Part shown: positions 56,215 through 64,000 of the stretch, in pieces | How the letters are laid out: every line of letters starts with the position of its first letter | Numbering within the stretch: position 1 is the first letter of the stretch | Source: JAXMDS01 sp043777815 | GTDB lineage: Bacteria > Pseudomonadota > Alphaproteobacteria > Rickettsiales > Rickettsiaceae | DNA length: 64,000 nucleotides | Direction of reading: 5' to 3' | NCBI GenBank assembly: GCA_043777815.1 | Contig: JAYWHH010000005.1 | Coordinates: 19,848-83,847, forward strand | Translations under genes and position numbers: made by a program | The notes under the pieces: generated by a model | What the model was told of the DNA's origin: nothing | The model's input: only the letters and a program-made list of their open reading frames with translations | The model's database searches: none

Positions 56215-59193
56215 ATGAGTTACACCGCATATCAATTAGATACATCTAAAAGAGTAACAACTCAATTCCACAAATTTGTTAATTCTAAATATGAGTTGGC
56301 AACTCAATTTATAAAGCAATATATCAAAATTAAGCAGAAACATCTAGAATATTTGGTATTTTTCCGAATTGGAGATTTTTTTGAATTGTTTTTTGACGAC
56401 GCTGTCATAGCTCATAAAGAATTGAATATTTTTCTTACTAAGAAAAACACTAAAGCTGAAGCAATAGACATGTGCGGCATTCCACATCATGCTTTGGATA
56501 ATCATGTAAATAAATTAATTAAGCTGGGCTATAGAGTTGCGATTTGTGATCAGATAATTGACGATTCTAACGAGGCCAAATTAATAGTTGGTGGTTATGA
56601 TTATGATTCTTATCTTTCTAATGATTTAGAAACAGATCAATTGGATGATAAAAACTTTGATCAACCTGCAAAAAATGAATTAGAAATCTCAAAAGAAATA
56701 AATTCATTTTCCAAGAATAATGGTTCAGCTGATGCTGCTAAGAATAATGGTTCAGCTGCAAAGAATGATGGTTTATCTACCAAGAATAATGATGCTATCA
56801 AAAATGATGGTCTATCTACCAAGAATAATGGCTCAGCTGATGCTACTAAGAATGATGATGCTGAAGCTTCTAAATTAATTAAAAGAAAAATAGTTAGAAT
56901 TATTACCCCAGGCACAATTACGGCAGAATCTGTATTAGATAGCACGGTCCCAAATTATTTAGTCAGTATATATCAATCAGTGACTAATGAACTAGAGGAG
57001 AATTTATTAGATCAATCGCCAATAAACAAATTAGCAAGAGTAATTTTTTATATTTCTTATGCTGACGTAAATACTGGTGAGATTAATATCATTAGTTGTA
57101 ATGAAAATCGTTTATTAAGTCAATTAGCAGTTATTGGTCCAAGGGAAATTTTACTTTCCGAAACTCAAAGTGAAATTATAAAAAAATTGCAACCATATTA
57201 TTCTTTAATTACAATGGTTAGTGCGCCACCAACAAGAACAAATCTAAAACATAAGAGGGTTATTGATTCGATATTTAACAAAAGCAAAACTGCAACAAGC
57301 CTTAATAATTTTGAAGAGAATGCGCTTTCCATGATATTACAATACATAGACTTTACTAGACTAAATGGTAATTTATCTTTGCCACAAAAGCTAGGAAATA
57401 TAGATACATTCCCATTGGATCATTTATCAATTCATCATTTAGAAATTTTAAAAAATTATAACGGAACTAAGCATAATTCATTATTTGATGTTTTGAATAA
57501 AACTTATACTAAACCTGGAGCTAGGCTATTAAGACAATTCATTTTAAATCCATTAAAAGATAAGTTTAAAATTATTAAAAGACAAGATTATGTTGCAATT
57601 TTAAATTATGAATTTAAGAATAATATAGATCTTATATTGAAGTTAACTACAATGTTGCAAAATTTTGGAGATATAGATAGTTTACTGACTAAGCTTAATA
57701 GTCGTAGTTTCGATATCAGAAATACGATCCAAACTATCTCAGGCATAAGTCAATGTTTGGTATTTTATAACAAAATTCAAGAGGTCATTTTGTTATTTTT
57801 TAATAATTATCAAAAGCTCAAATATAAAGATATTCTAGAGTCTGTTGAAAAACATTTATTTGCTGAAGATCCTAATGCTAGAGCAAATGATAAATTACCC
57901 AAGCGTGAAAGTCTTAACATAGTGCAACATTCATATCAATCCACCCGTAGTAATAATGTCGATAGACATTTTAACTTCAAGGAAATATTGAAAATCATAC
58001 CAGAGTACAGAGAATTAATAGACTTCATAGCTAAAATGATAGATATCAATGAAGGAGCCCTTCGTCATGATGCTCATCCAAAATTAGCTAAATTAAAAAA
58101 TGAACAGTATGAGTGCAAAAATGATATATTTAATCTTCAAGATAAGTATAAAAAAATGCTTTCTGAAAATAATTTGAAAGTTATGAAGCACAGCTTGATT
58201 AAATATTGCGTAGAAATTCCATCTAAATCAGTTGCTAAGTTTAATAGTAAAACTTTTGAAAAGTTTATTCCAAAGCAAAATACCGGCATAGTTTCTAGGT
58301 TTAAAACGTTAGAGTTAGAAGAAATAGAGCAGAAATTAGGTTTTTTAGAATCTTCTATAGCAGATTTTGAAAAAGAAATAATCAAAACTTTAATAAATAA
58401 ATTGATAGACAGTTCTGAGTTGATGAGAGAGTCAGGGAGAATAATAGCTCATATAGATGTTTTTTTATCATATGCAGTTATGGCTAATGAGTACAAATAT
58501 TCAAGGCCTAAATTTTCTACAAATGATTTATTGATTCAAAATGGCAGGCATCCAGTTTTAGAAAATCTATGCAGCAATTTTAAACCTAATGACATTTGCA
58601 TTAAAAATGAAGTAATTGTAATTACTGGACCTAATATGGGAGGCAAAACCACTTTCCTGAGGCAAGTAGCAATTATAACTTTGATGTATCAAATCGGCAG
58701 CTTTGTTCCAGCAGATCATGCAGAGATTCCAATTGTAGATCAAATCTTTACTCGAATTGGATCAAATGATAGCCCAACACAAGGACAATCTACATTTATG
58801 AAAGAAATGAGTGAGATAAATTATATTTTATATAATAGTACTAAAAATTCATTAATTCTATTAGATGAAATTGGAAGAGGTACAGCCAATACCGAAGGAA
58901 TGGTTTTAGCATTTTCGATATTGGAATACATATATAAACATTTAGGAGCAAAATGCATTCTTGCCACTCATTATCATAAAATTTATGACATGATTAAGAT
59001 GTTTAATGTTCAGATTGAATGTAAATTTTATTTTACAAATTTAGAAATTAATGAAGATGGTATAAAGTTTTTGTACTCTTTAATGCCTGGAGTTATGTCT
59101 CAACCTTATGGAATTTCAGTAGCCCAAATTACTGGCATGAATCATTCCATTGTAAAATCTGCTAAATTTTACTTCGAAAAATTAAATAATTAA
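56215..59193 (+). CDS. mutS: DNA mismatch repair protein MutS
   Basis: Recognises mismatches and loops. The mismatch-contact motif is RIGDFFELFFDD (Phe retained), with MCGIPHHALDNHV after it. The ATPase has Walker A ITGPNMGGKTTFLRQ, QSTFMKEMSEI, Walker B LILLDEIGRGT and the LATHYHKI histidine. All are intact. At 992 residues it is about 130 longer than usual. The main insert, residues about 120-215, is low complexity (repeated KNNGSADA/KNDGLST units, nt 56701-56868) and lies just before the RKIVRIITPGT segment. A second insert lies near residues 545-590. Confidence 0.96.
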   Translation: MSYTAYQLDTSKRVTTQFHKFVNSKYELATQFIKQYIKIKQKHLEYLVFFRIGDFFELFFDDAVIAHKELNIFLTKKNTKAEAIDMCGIPHHALDNHVNKLIKLGYRVAICDQIIDDSNEAKLIVGGYDYDSYLSNDLETDQLDDKNFDQPAKNELEISKEINSFSKNNGSADAAKNNGSAAKNDGLSTKNNDAIKNDGLSTKNNGSADATKNDDAEASKLIKRKIVRIITPGTITAESVLDSTVPNYLVSIYQSVTNELEENLLDQSPINKLARVIFYISYADVNTGEINIISCNENRLLSQLAVIGPREILLSETQSEIIKKLQPYYSLITMVSAPPTRTNLKHKRVIDSIFNKSKTATSLNNFEENALSMILQYIDFTRLNGNLSLPQKLGNIDTFPLDHLSIHHLEILKNYNGTKHNSLFDVLNKTYTKPGARLLRQFILNPLKDKFKIIKRQDYVAILNYEFKNNIDLILKLTTMLQNFGDIDSLLTKLNSRSFDIRNTIQTISGISQCLVFYNKIQEVILLFFNNYQKLKYKDILESVEKHLFAEDPNARANDKLPKRESLNIVQHSYQSTRSNNVDRHFNFKEILKIIPEYRELIDFIAKMIDINEGALRHDAHPKLAKLKNEQYECKNDIFNLQDKYKKMLSENNLKVMKHSLIKYCVEIPSKSVAKFNSKTFEKFIPKQNTGIVSRFKTLELEEIEQKLGFLESSIADFEKEIIKTLINKLIDSSELMRESGRIIAHIDVFLSYAVMANEYKYSRPKFSTNDLLIQNGRHPVLENLCSNFKPNDICIKNEVIVITGPNMGGKTTFLRQVAIITLMYQIGSFVPADHAEIPIVDQIFTRIGSNDSPTQGQSTFMKEMSEINYILYNSTKNSLILLDEIGRGTANTEGMVLAFSILEYIYKHLGAKCILATHYHKIYDMIKMFNVQIECKFYFTNLEINEDGIKFLYSLMPGVMSQPYGISVAQITGMNHSIVKSAKFYFEKLNN

Positions 59194-59250
59194 AATAGGT
59201 ATAAAATACTTATCAATTAAGTTAGATTTATAAAAAACTCAACGGATATT

Positions 59251-60378
59251 CTAGAATGAAAACTCTAACTTGAGGCTAAAGTTGTGTTGATTCTGAGTAA
59301 TAATTTTAGTTTCAGTAACTCCATTTTTTTGAACTCTATTGGTATTAAATATCTTAAAGCCTTTATATCCTAACTTTATTTCTCCATATTCAGATAAATT
59401 GATGCAAGGCTCAATTTTAAGACCTATATAAGACTCTTGTCCAGCAACCAAACATGGTTCATCCATAAAATTGTGAACATAGCTTGGTGCCATAGTTTTG
59501 CTTAAATTATATCCAGTATAGATCTGCAATACAGCCCCTAATCCCATTGCTTCACTGACTAAATAGAGCTCTATACCAGTAGATAGTATTAGAGAATGTG
59601 AATTGCTCATAATATCATGCCATAATTTTTTTGGATTTTTATATTTTGCTGTTTCAAATAAATTTTTCCAAACTTGTGATAGAGTAGCAGTATTATTATT
59701 TGTAAAATATCTTCCTGATGCAAATAGTTTTAAACTTGAATCATTTACAAATGGTATTGAAAAGCTAAAAGCATTTAATCTTAATCCAATTGAAATTGCG
59801 TGCGAATTATCGCCATTAGAACTTTTTTCTTTGGTTTTATCAATAAAATCTTTAGAAGCTTTATAATCAGGTTGCATAAAAAAAACACAATCTGCTTTGC
59901 CACTAATTAAAAAATTAAAATTTAATCCAGCCCCATAAAGTAAATTATAACTAGTAGATTTCATTTCCCCCTCTTGATATCTATAAAATCCTAAAATCAA
60001 GTTAATATCCACAATATCATTGATATTTAAACCAATAAAGCCATCTACAACATTGTGATTTACCCCACGTAGCAAATTAAAAATTGAATCTTGAGTTTGA
60101 ATAACCTCGCTACTACTATCAATAAATGTTGAGCTTCCATGTACACCAAAGCTTATTGCAAAATAATCAGAAAAACCTGAGCTTATTAAGTTTTTTTTAG
60201 TTTTTTTATCCTCAAGAATAAAGCTTGAAAACTTTTTAGTATTAAAATATTGATCTATTGCTTTATTAGCGGTATTTAAAGTTGCAAATACTAAATTGGG
60301 CATTAATAGATATGATAAAATCGTCGTCACTAGATACACTAAAAACGTTTTACGTACCAAGTTCTTCAAAAATTTCAT
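59251..60378 (-). CDS. Predicted outer-membrane beta-barrel protein, unknown function
   Basis: A 375-residue protein with a signal peptide (basic MKFLKNLVRKTFL then a hydrophobic stretch, cleavage near VFA). Many alternating-polarity strands follow, for example FGLNINDIVDINLILGFY-like segments. The C-terminus HNFSLKLEFSF ends in Phe, the usual outer-membrane insertion signal. I cannot assign a family; surface antigens of Rickettsiales have this build. Expressed alone, convergent with mutS. Confidence 0.65.
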   Translation of the reverse strand: MKFLKNLVRKTFLVYLVTTILSYLLMPNLVFATLNTANKAIDQYFNTKKFSSFILEDKKTKKNLISSGFSDYFAISFGVHGSSTFIDSSSEVIQTQDSIFNLLRGVNHNVVDGFIGLNINDIVDINLILGFYRYQEGEMKSTSYNLLYGAGLNFNFLISGKADCVFFMQPDYKASKDFIDKTKEKSSNGDNSHAISIGLRLNAFSFSIPFVNDSSLKLFASGRYFTNNNTATLSQVWKNLFETAKYKNPKKLWHDIMSNSHSLILSTGIELYLVSEAMGLGAVLQIYTGYNLSKTMAPSYVHNFMDEPCLVAGQESYIGLKIEPCINLSEYGEIKLGYKGFKIFNTNRVQKNGVTETKIITQNQHNFSLKLEFSF

Positions 60379-60447
60379 AATAAATTACGTTTTGATTTCA
60401 TATAAACAAGTTAGTATTTATATACTACATAAACATAACTAAACATT

Positions 60448-60834
60448 ATGGAAATATTTAAATTGTTATCAATTTTTTCTATTACTGGAATAGCTAAGTT
60501 TATTACTAATGATACTATATATGTTCACTTAATACTCAACTACTATTTCATTAGTAGAAACTTATCAGTTTTATTGCATGTTATAGTTATTTGGCTTTAT
60601 ATTAATTTTTATTATTTAGATCCCTGGATAGTTTGGATCCCTAGCATTGCTTTTTATTTAATTTATCATATAACTACTGCCTATAGACAAAAAAGCATCA
60701 TAACATTTCTAATTTACTTTAGCTTTCTCTCGATGTTATTTTATATATTAGATTTACTAGATATAATCTTGCCTAATTGGGCAGTTATAATAAAAAATCT
60801 TTTTATTAATTATGCCCTATTTAGGATAGTGTGA
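60448..60834 (+). CDS. Small polytopic membrane protein, MreD-like topology
   Basis: A 128-residue protein of four or five hydrophobic helices with no conserved motif I can name. Size and topology resemble MreD of the rod-shape complex, which is poorly conserved and expected in an organism with RodA, but no mreB or mreC is adjacent. It could equally be an unrelated membrane protein. ATG at 60448, 69 bp from the divergent barrel gene. Confidence 0.4.
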   Translation: MEIFKLLSIFSITGIAKFITNDTIYVHLILNYYFISRNLSVLLHVIVIWLYINFYYLDPWIVWIPSIAFYLIYHITTAYRQKSIITFLIYFSFLSMLFYILDLLDIILPNWAVIIKNLFINYALFRIV

Positions 60835-60949
60835 TATAGTTATAATGATTGATTGCTATCAATTTTTTGAAAGCAAAAATTGAATATTTTTGGATGTAGA
60901 AATCTTTTTATATATAATTCCTATATATTCACTGAACAATAATACAATT

Positions 60950-61294
60950 ATGAATAAGATAAAAAAAGGAGATGTAGTAGTTATAATTAGCGGAAGCGAT
61001 AAAGGGGCAGTAGGCAAAGTTGTTAAAGTAATGCCGAAGGAAGATAAAGTTTTGGTTTCTAATGTCAATATTAAAACATGTTTCATAAAACCAAGCGGAA
61101 TGACGCCTGGTAGTATTCAAAAAAAAGAAGCTCCAATTTCTGTATCTAAAGTTGCTTTACTAGATCCAGAAGTTGCAAAAACTAATCCTACTAAATTAGA
61201 TTCTTTAAAAGGCAACATAATTAAAATAGGATTTCAGATAGATTCTAATGGAGTTAAAGTTAGAATCAATAAAAAATCCAAATTAGCAATATAA
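60950..61294 (+). CDS. rplX: 50S ribosomal protein L24
   Basis: An early-assembly protein with the KOW motif IKKGDVVVIISGSDKGAVGK at the N-terminus and the KEAPISVSKVALLDP segment. The ATG at 60950 gives 114 residues and the normal start; the frame extends 20 codons upstream to a TTG that I reject. Normally between rplN and rplE; here it stands alone between a membrane protein and a hydrolase, again outside any ribosomal operon. Confidence 0.93.
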   Translation: MNKIKKGDVVVIISGSDKGAVGKVVKVMPKEDKVLVSNVNIKTCFIKPSGMTPGSIQKKEAPISVSKVALLDPEVAKTNPTKLDSLKGNIIKIGFQIDSNGVKVRINKKSKLAI

Positions 61295-61436
61295 CTTATA
61301 TATCGTTTAGATGTTGTTTATTTCTAATTGCAATTCAATAGCGCTCTTATCATATGATATACTCTGTTTTTTGATATATTTTGTATTCAAAAATACATTT
61401 TATAATCAGCACGTTAGTTTCTAAAAATACTTCATT

Positions 61437-62189
61437 ATGTCAAATAAAATTAAAAAAATTGAGGATACATTCTTTATAGGTAGTCACGGCAAAGTGCAAA
61501 TTCAGATTCATAATTCTGTAGAACCAACGCCAAAAATTGCAGTAGTTTTTCCAAATGATCCTTTGCAATATATGGGCCATATGGATAATCCAGTTGTAAA
61601 GCTAATAGCGAATCAATTTATTGAACAAAACTTCACTGTAATTAAAATGAATTATAGAGGAATAGGTAAATCTGATAGTAGGTTTGAAGGTGGTGATAAA
61701 GAACTAGAAAATGCAACTTTTCTGATCGATTGGATTTTGAACACTTGGAATAGAAGAGAGTTATGGGCCTGTGGCTTTTCTTATGGCGCATGGGTAGCTA
61801 TGCAAATTATGATGCGTAGACCAGAGATAAATAATTTTCTAGTTGCTGCCCCGCCTTGTAATAAATATGACTTCTCATTTCTTTCACCTTGCCCTGTGAG
61901 TGGCTTGATAGTTCATGGAACGGCAGACAGTATAACTCCAGTTAGTGCGTTAAAAGAACTAACAGGTAAATCTTCCACTAAACATAAGAGACATAACATA
62001 AAAGTAAAGTATATAGAGCATGCAGATCATTTTTTTAGAAATAGAGAAAATGATCTAAGTTCTGCAATTTCTGATTATATCAAAGAACATACTAGAGATG
62101 CCAACTCTATTAAAGAGAGAAATAAAGATTTTGACACAGCTAAAGAAAGAGCTAAGGCAAGTAATTTTAGCAAAACTTTAAATCTTTAA
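61437..62189 (+). CDS. Alpha/beta hydrolase
   Basis: A 250-residue cytosolic hydrolase of a family common in alphaproteobacteria. The nucleophile elbow is in ACGFSYGAWVA, the oxyanion strand has MNYRGIGKSD, the acid segment follows in VHGTADSITPV and the catalytic His is in EHADHFF. No signal peptide. The tail after residue 215 is charged and nonconserved. Substrate unknown. Confidence 0.85.
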   Translation: MSNKIKKIEDTFFIGSHGKVQIQIHNSVEPTPKIAVVFPNDPLQYMGHMDNPVVKLIANQFIEQNFTVIKMNYRGIGKSDSRFEGGDKELENATFLIDWILNTWNRRELWACGFSYGAWVAMQIMMRRPEINNFLVAAPPCNKYDFSFLSPCPVSGLIVHGTADSITPVSALKELTGKSSTKHKRHNIKVKYIEHADHFFRNRENDLSSAISDYIKEHTRDANSIKERNKDFDTAKERAKASNFSKTLNL

Positions 62190-62262
62190 ATATTGATTTA
62201 ATTTTTATGCAACGTAAATCTTTTTAGATTTAGATTGCTTTGATGATTACTTACAAAACATT

Positions 62263-63156
62263 ATGCAAAATGAATTAGAAAAAAGCTTTCTCAGCGCTAC
62301 TAAAAACAATAGTATATTGATAATTTGTGGCCCTACAGCAAGCGGAAAAACTAAAGCAAGTATTGAATTAGCGACACAATATAAAAATACCGTAATAGTA
62401 AATTTAGACGCTTATCAAGTTTATAAAGATATACCAATTTGCTCAGCATCACCGACTCAATATGAAAGAAGCTTGGTTGAACATCAATTATTCAATTATA
62501 TTGACTATGATCAAGCATATTCGGTTGGACTTTATTTGGAAGATTTAGATCAAACACTTCATTCTATTTATAGTAATCAAAAAATTCCAATCTTAGTTGG
62601 CGGTAGTAGCTTATATATATATTCTGTAATAAATGGACTGAGAAAAAATATATCTGTTCCGTTAGATGTACGCACATTAGCAAAAATTAAATTATCAACA
62701 ATAACAGATCCACATGAATACGTAAAGTCTATCTTGCCACTATCTTTTCAAGCAGATTTTGATATGAGAATACATAAAAATGACTTACATAGAATAACTA
62801 GAGTTTTTGAATTTTTCATATATACCAGTGGTTATTTATTTGATGGAAGTCTTATAAACCAAAGGCTAAATTGGAAATTTGAGATTTTCAAAATTATTGC
62901 AGAAAGACAAATAGCTTATGACAGAGCTGATGCTAGAGTGTTGCAAATGATCTATAATGACGATGCTATTAAAGAAATTAAAAGACTGGTTCCAGTTTGG
63001 GAAAATTGCAAATCTATTAAGACAACTTTATTAGCTAAAGAGATATATAGTTACTTAAATGACGAAATTAGTTTAGAGCAGGCGATTAGTTTAGGACAGT
63101 GCAATACTAGGAAGTTTATTAAGAAACAGTTAACATGGCTCAGAAATAAAATTTAG
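62263..63156 (+). CDS. miaA: tRNA dimethylallyltransferase MiaA
   Basis: Transfers dimethylallyl from DMAPP to A37 of tRNAs reading U-starting codons. The 297 residues have the P-loop ICGPTASGKTKA, the DAYQVYKDIPICSASPT segment (catalytic Asp), GGSSLYIYSVINGL and RITRVFEFFIYTSGY. It would use DMAPP, a product of the isomerase in the idi-murF fusion. Slightly shorter C-terminus than usual but complete. Confidence 0.95.
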   Translation: MQNELEKSFLSATKNNSILIICGPTASGKTKASIELATQYKNTVIVNLDAYQVYKDIPICSASPTQYERSLVEHQLFNYIDYDQAYSVGLYLEDLDQTLHSIYSNQKIPILVGGSSLYIYSVINGLRKNISVPLDVRTLAKIKLSTITDPHEYVKSILPLSFQADFDMRIHKNDLHRITRVFEFFIYTSGYLFDGSLINQRLNWKFEIFKIIAERQIAYDRADARVLQMIYNDDAIKEIKRLVPVWENCKSIKTTLLAKEIYSYLNDEISLEQAISLGQCNTRKFIKKQLTWLRNKI

Positions 63157-63416
63157 TAATTAAAATAAAACAAGAACGATTATTAAAAAAATTGATGACT
63201 TTAATTCTCGGATTTATCACCAACATTTATAAAATAAATTAGAAACTTGAGAAGGTTTGTTAAAAAAACTGATGGTTATGATCATTTAATAGTTCTTCTT
63301 GAAGAATAATTTATATTCATAAAAAGAAAACTATCGCTTGAAGTCATTTTTAATCCTAAATTAAGATCTTTTGAAGCTTGAATTATATTCAAGAAAAGAA
63401 AACAATGAAAAGAAAA
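63157..63416. other. Gene-free spacer between miaA and tatA
   Basis: About 260 bases of AT-rich sequence; loosely repeated aagaaaac motifs occur. I see no gene or terminator. Confidence 0.4.
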
Positions 63417-63620
63417 TTATGATTTAAAATCATCCTCTTCATATTTTTTTTCATATTTCTTATAATCTTCTTTGATATCATCATTGTCACCTCTCATAAT
63501 TTTTTCGAAAGCTTTTAAGCCTTTTGCTAACTCTGTCATAAAATTTCCAATTTTGCCTGTGCCAAATAGTATTACAAATGCTAATATGATTACAACAATT
63601 TGCCAAGTTCCTACTACCAT
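63417..63620 (-). CDS. tatA: Sec-independent translocase subunit TatA
   Basis: Membrane component of the twin-arginine export channel. The ATG at 63620 gives 67 residues: WQIVVIILAFVILFGTGKIG (membrane helix and hinge), then the amphipathic helix LAKGLKAFEKIM and an acidic/lysine tail. The frame upstream to 63737 encodes an implausible extension. tatB and tatC are not in the window. Confidence 0.92.
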   Translation of the reverse strand: MVVGTWQIVVIILAFVILFGTGKIGNFMTELAKGLKAFEKIMRGDNDDIKEDYKKYEKKYEEDDFKS

Positions 63621-63695
63621 AGATATATGTAAATGATTTATATGATTATCATATATGATAATTGAATTAATGTAAAAACCTATATGACATTTGCA

Positions 63696-63908
63696 TCTAG
63701 TGACTGATACAATTGCTATGGTTAGTGGTTGATACAACTGCTGTTATTAGTGCCTGATACAATTCTAGGGATAATAAAAAACTATCGCATTGACCGACCA
63801 CAATTGCTAGGGACAATATCTAGTAATCGATACAATTATAGGAATAATAAAACTATCGCATTGACCGACCACAATTGCTAGAGACAATATCTAGCAGCCG
63901 ATACAATT
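63696..63908. repeat. Degenerate 25-bp and 71-bp tandem repeats upstream of tatA
   Basis: Three 25-bp units carrying ctgatacaa or ttgatacaa occur with gatac at 63706, 63731 and 63756. Then comes a 71-bp unit whose core actatcgcattgaccgacca occurs at 63781 and 63852. I see no gene here; the whole block is repeat-derived. Confidence 0.85.
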
Positions 63909-64000
63909 ACTGCTACTGCTACTGCTACTGCTACTGCTACTGCTACTGCTACTGCTACTGCTACTGCTACTGCTACTGCTACTGCTACTGCTACTGCTAC
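63908..64000. repeat. Perfect hexanucleotide microsatellite (TACTGC)n
   Basis: At least 15 perfect copies of TACTGC run to the end of the window, so the true length is unknown. Five of six reading frames are free of stops (for example Leu-Leu or Thr-Ala repeats), so it could be coding beyond the boundary, but the adjacent repeats to the left contain stops. Confidence 0.95.

Noticed and set aside
63696..64000. CRISPR-like array
   Set aside because: Units are directly adjacent without unique spacers and no cas gene is present; it is tandem repeat DNA.

Overview
The window looks like a chromosome segment of an obligate intracellular alphaproteobacterium of Rickettsiales/Holosporales type; I cannot fix the genus. 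The supporting evidence is a very AT-rich composition, a Tlc-type ATP/ADP translocase (54589-56127), a circularly permuted two-piece tmRNA gene with an ANDN-type tag (26331-26690), alphaproteobacterial-style housekeeping genes, and no transposase, phage or CRISPR. Genes sit mostly singly or in pairs on both strands, separated by AT-rich spacers full of short tandem duplications. Operons known from other bacteria are broken up: rplO (8573), secY (43075) and rplX (60950) belong to one spc operon in most bacteria but here lie tens of kilobases apart.

Layout. 1-7.3 kb: a degenerate PNPase-like protein, rodA, an Hda/DnaA-like ATPase overlapping an unusual idi-murF fusion, and engB. 7.3-16.8 kb: a small unknown protein, tsaE, tRNA-Phe, rplO, a family-4 uracil-DNA glycosylase, rluB, recA, a LysE-type exporter, smpB, an mnhG-like remnant, tRNA-Lys, ygfZ and maf. 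16.8-26 kb: two secreted unknowns, an mnhB remnant, dusB, rsmA, murB and addA. 26-33 kb: tRNA-Tyr, ssrA, a class A penicillin-binding protein, lepB, queH and lpd. 33-44.7 kb: a thiolase, an HU-like protein, trpS, a lipoprotein of the PBP-activator type, znuB, mgtE, a degenerate transketolase, secY and a DUF167 protein. 44.8-48.3 kb: a 1114-residue coiled-coil and repeat protein, the most likely host-interaction gene. 48.3-64 kb: lspA, iscU, an iscA-type gene, rsmI, slt, an RluC/D-type synthase, tlc, mutS, a predicted outer-membrane barrel, a small membrane protein, rplX, an alpha/beta hydrolase, miaA, tatA, and a hexanucleotide array running off the end.

How the genes fit together. The cell appears to make peptidoglycan (RodA, MurB, MurF, class A PBP, PBP-activator lipoprotein, Slt) and to export proteins (SecY, LepB, LspA, TatA), while importing ATP through Tlc. 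The isopentenyl-diphosphate isomerase fused to MurF ties isoprenoid use, perhaps for undecaprenyl carrier lipid, to cell-wall precursor synthesis. Translation and RNA-modification genes are numerous (TsaE, DusB, QueH, MiaA, RsmA, RsmI, RluB, RluC/D-like, tmRNA with SmpB).

Three genome-scale themes stand out. First, long intact reading frames have lost hallmark catalytic residues (PNPase, transketolase). Second, low-complexity or repeated stretches are inserted in otherwise normal enzymes (MutS, the PBP tail, the RluC-like protein). Third, short tandem duplications recur at the 3' ends of genes, several of them copying the stop codon.
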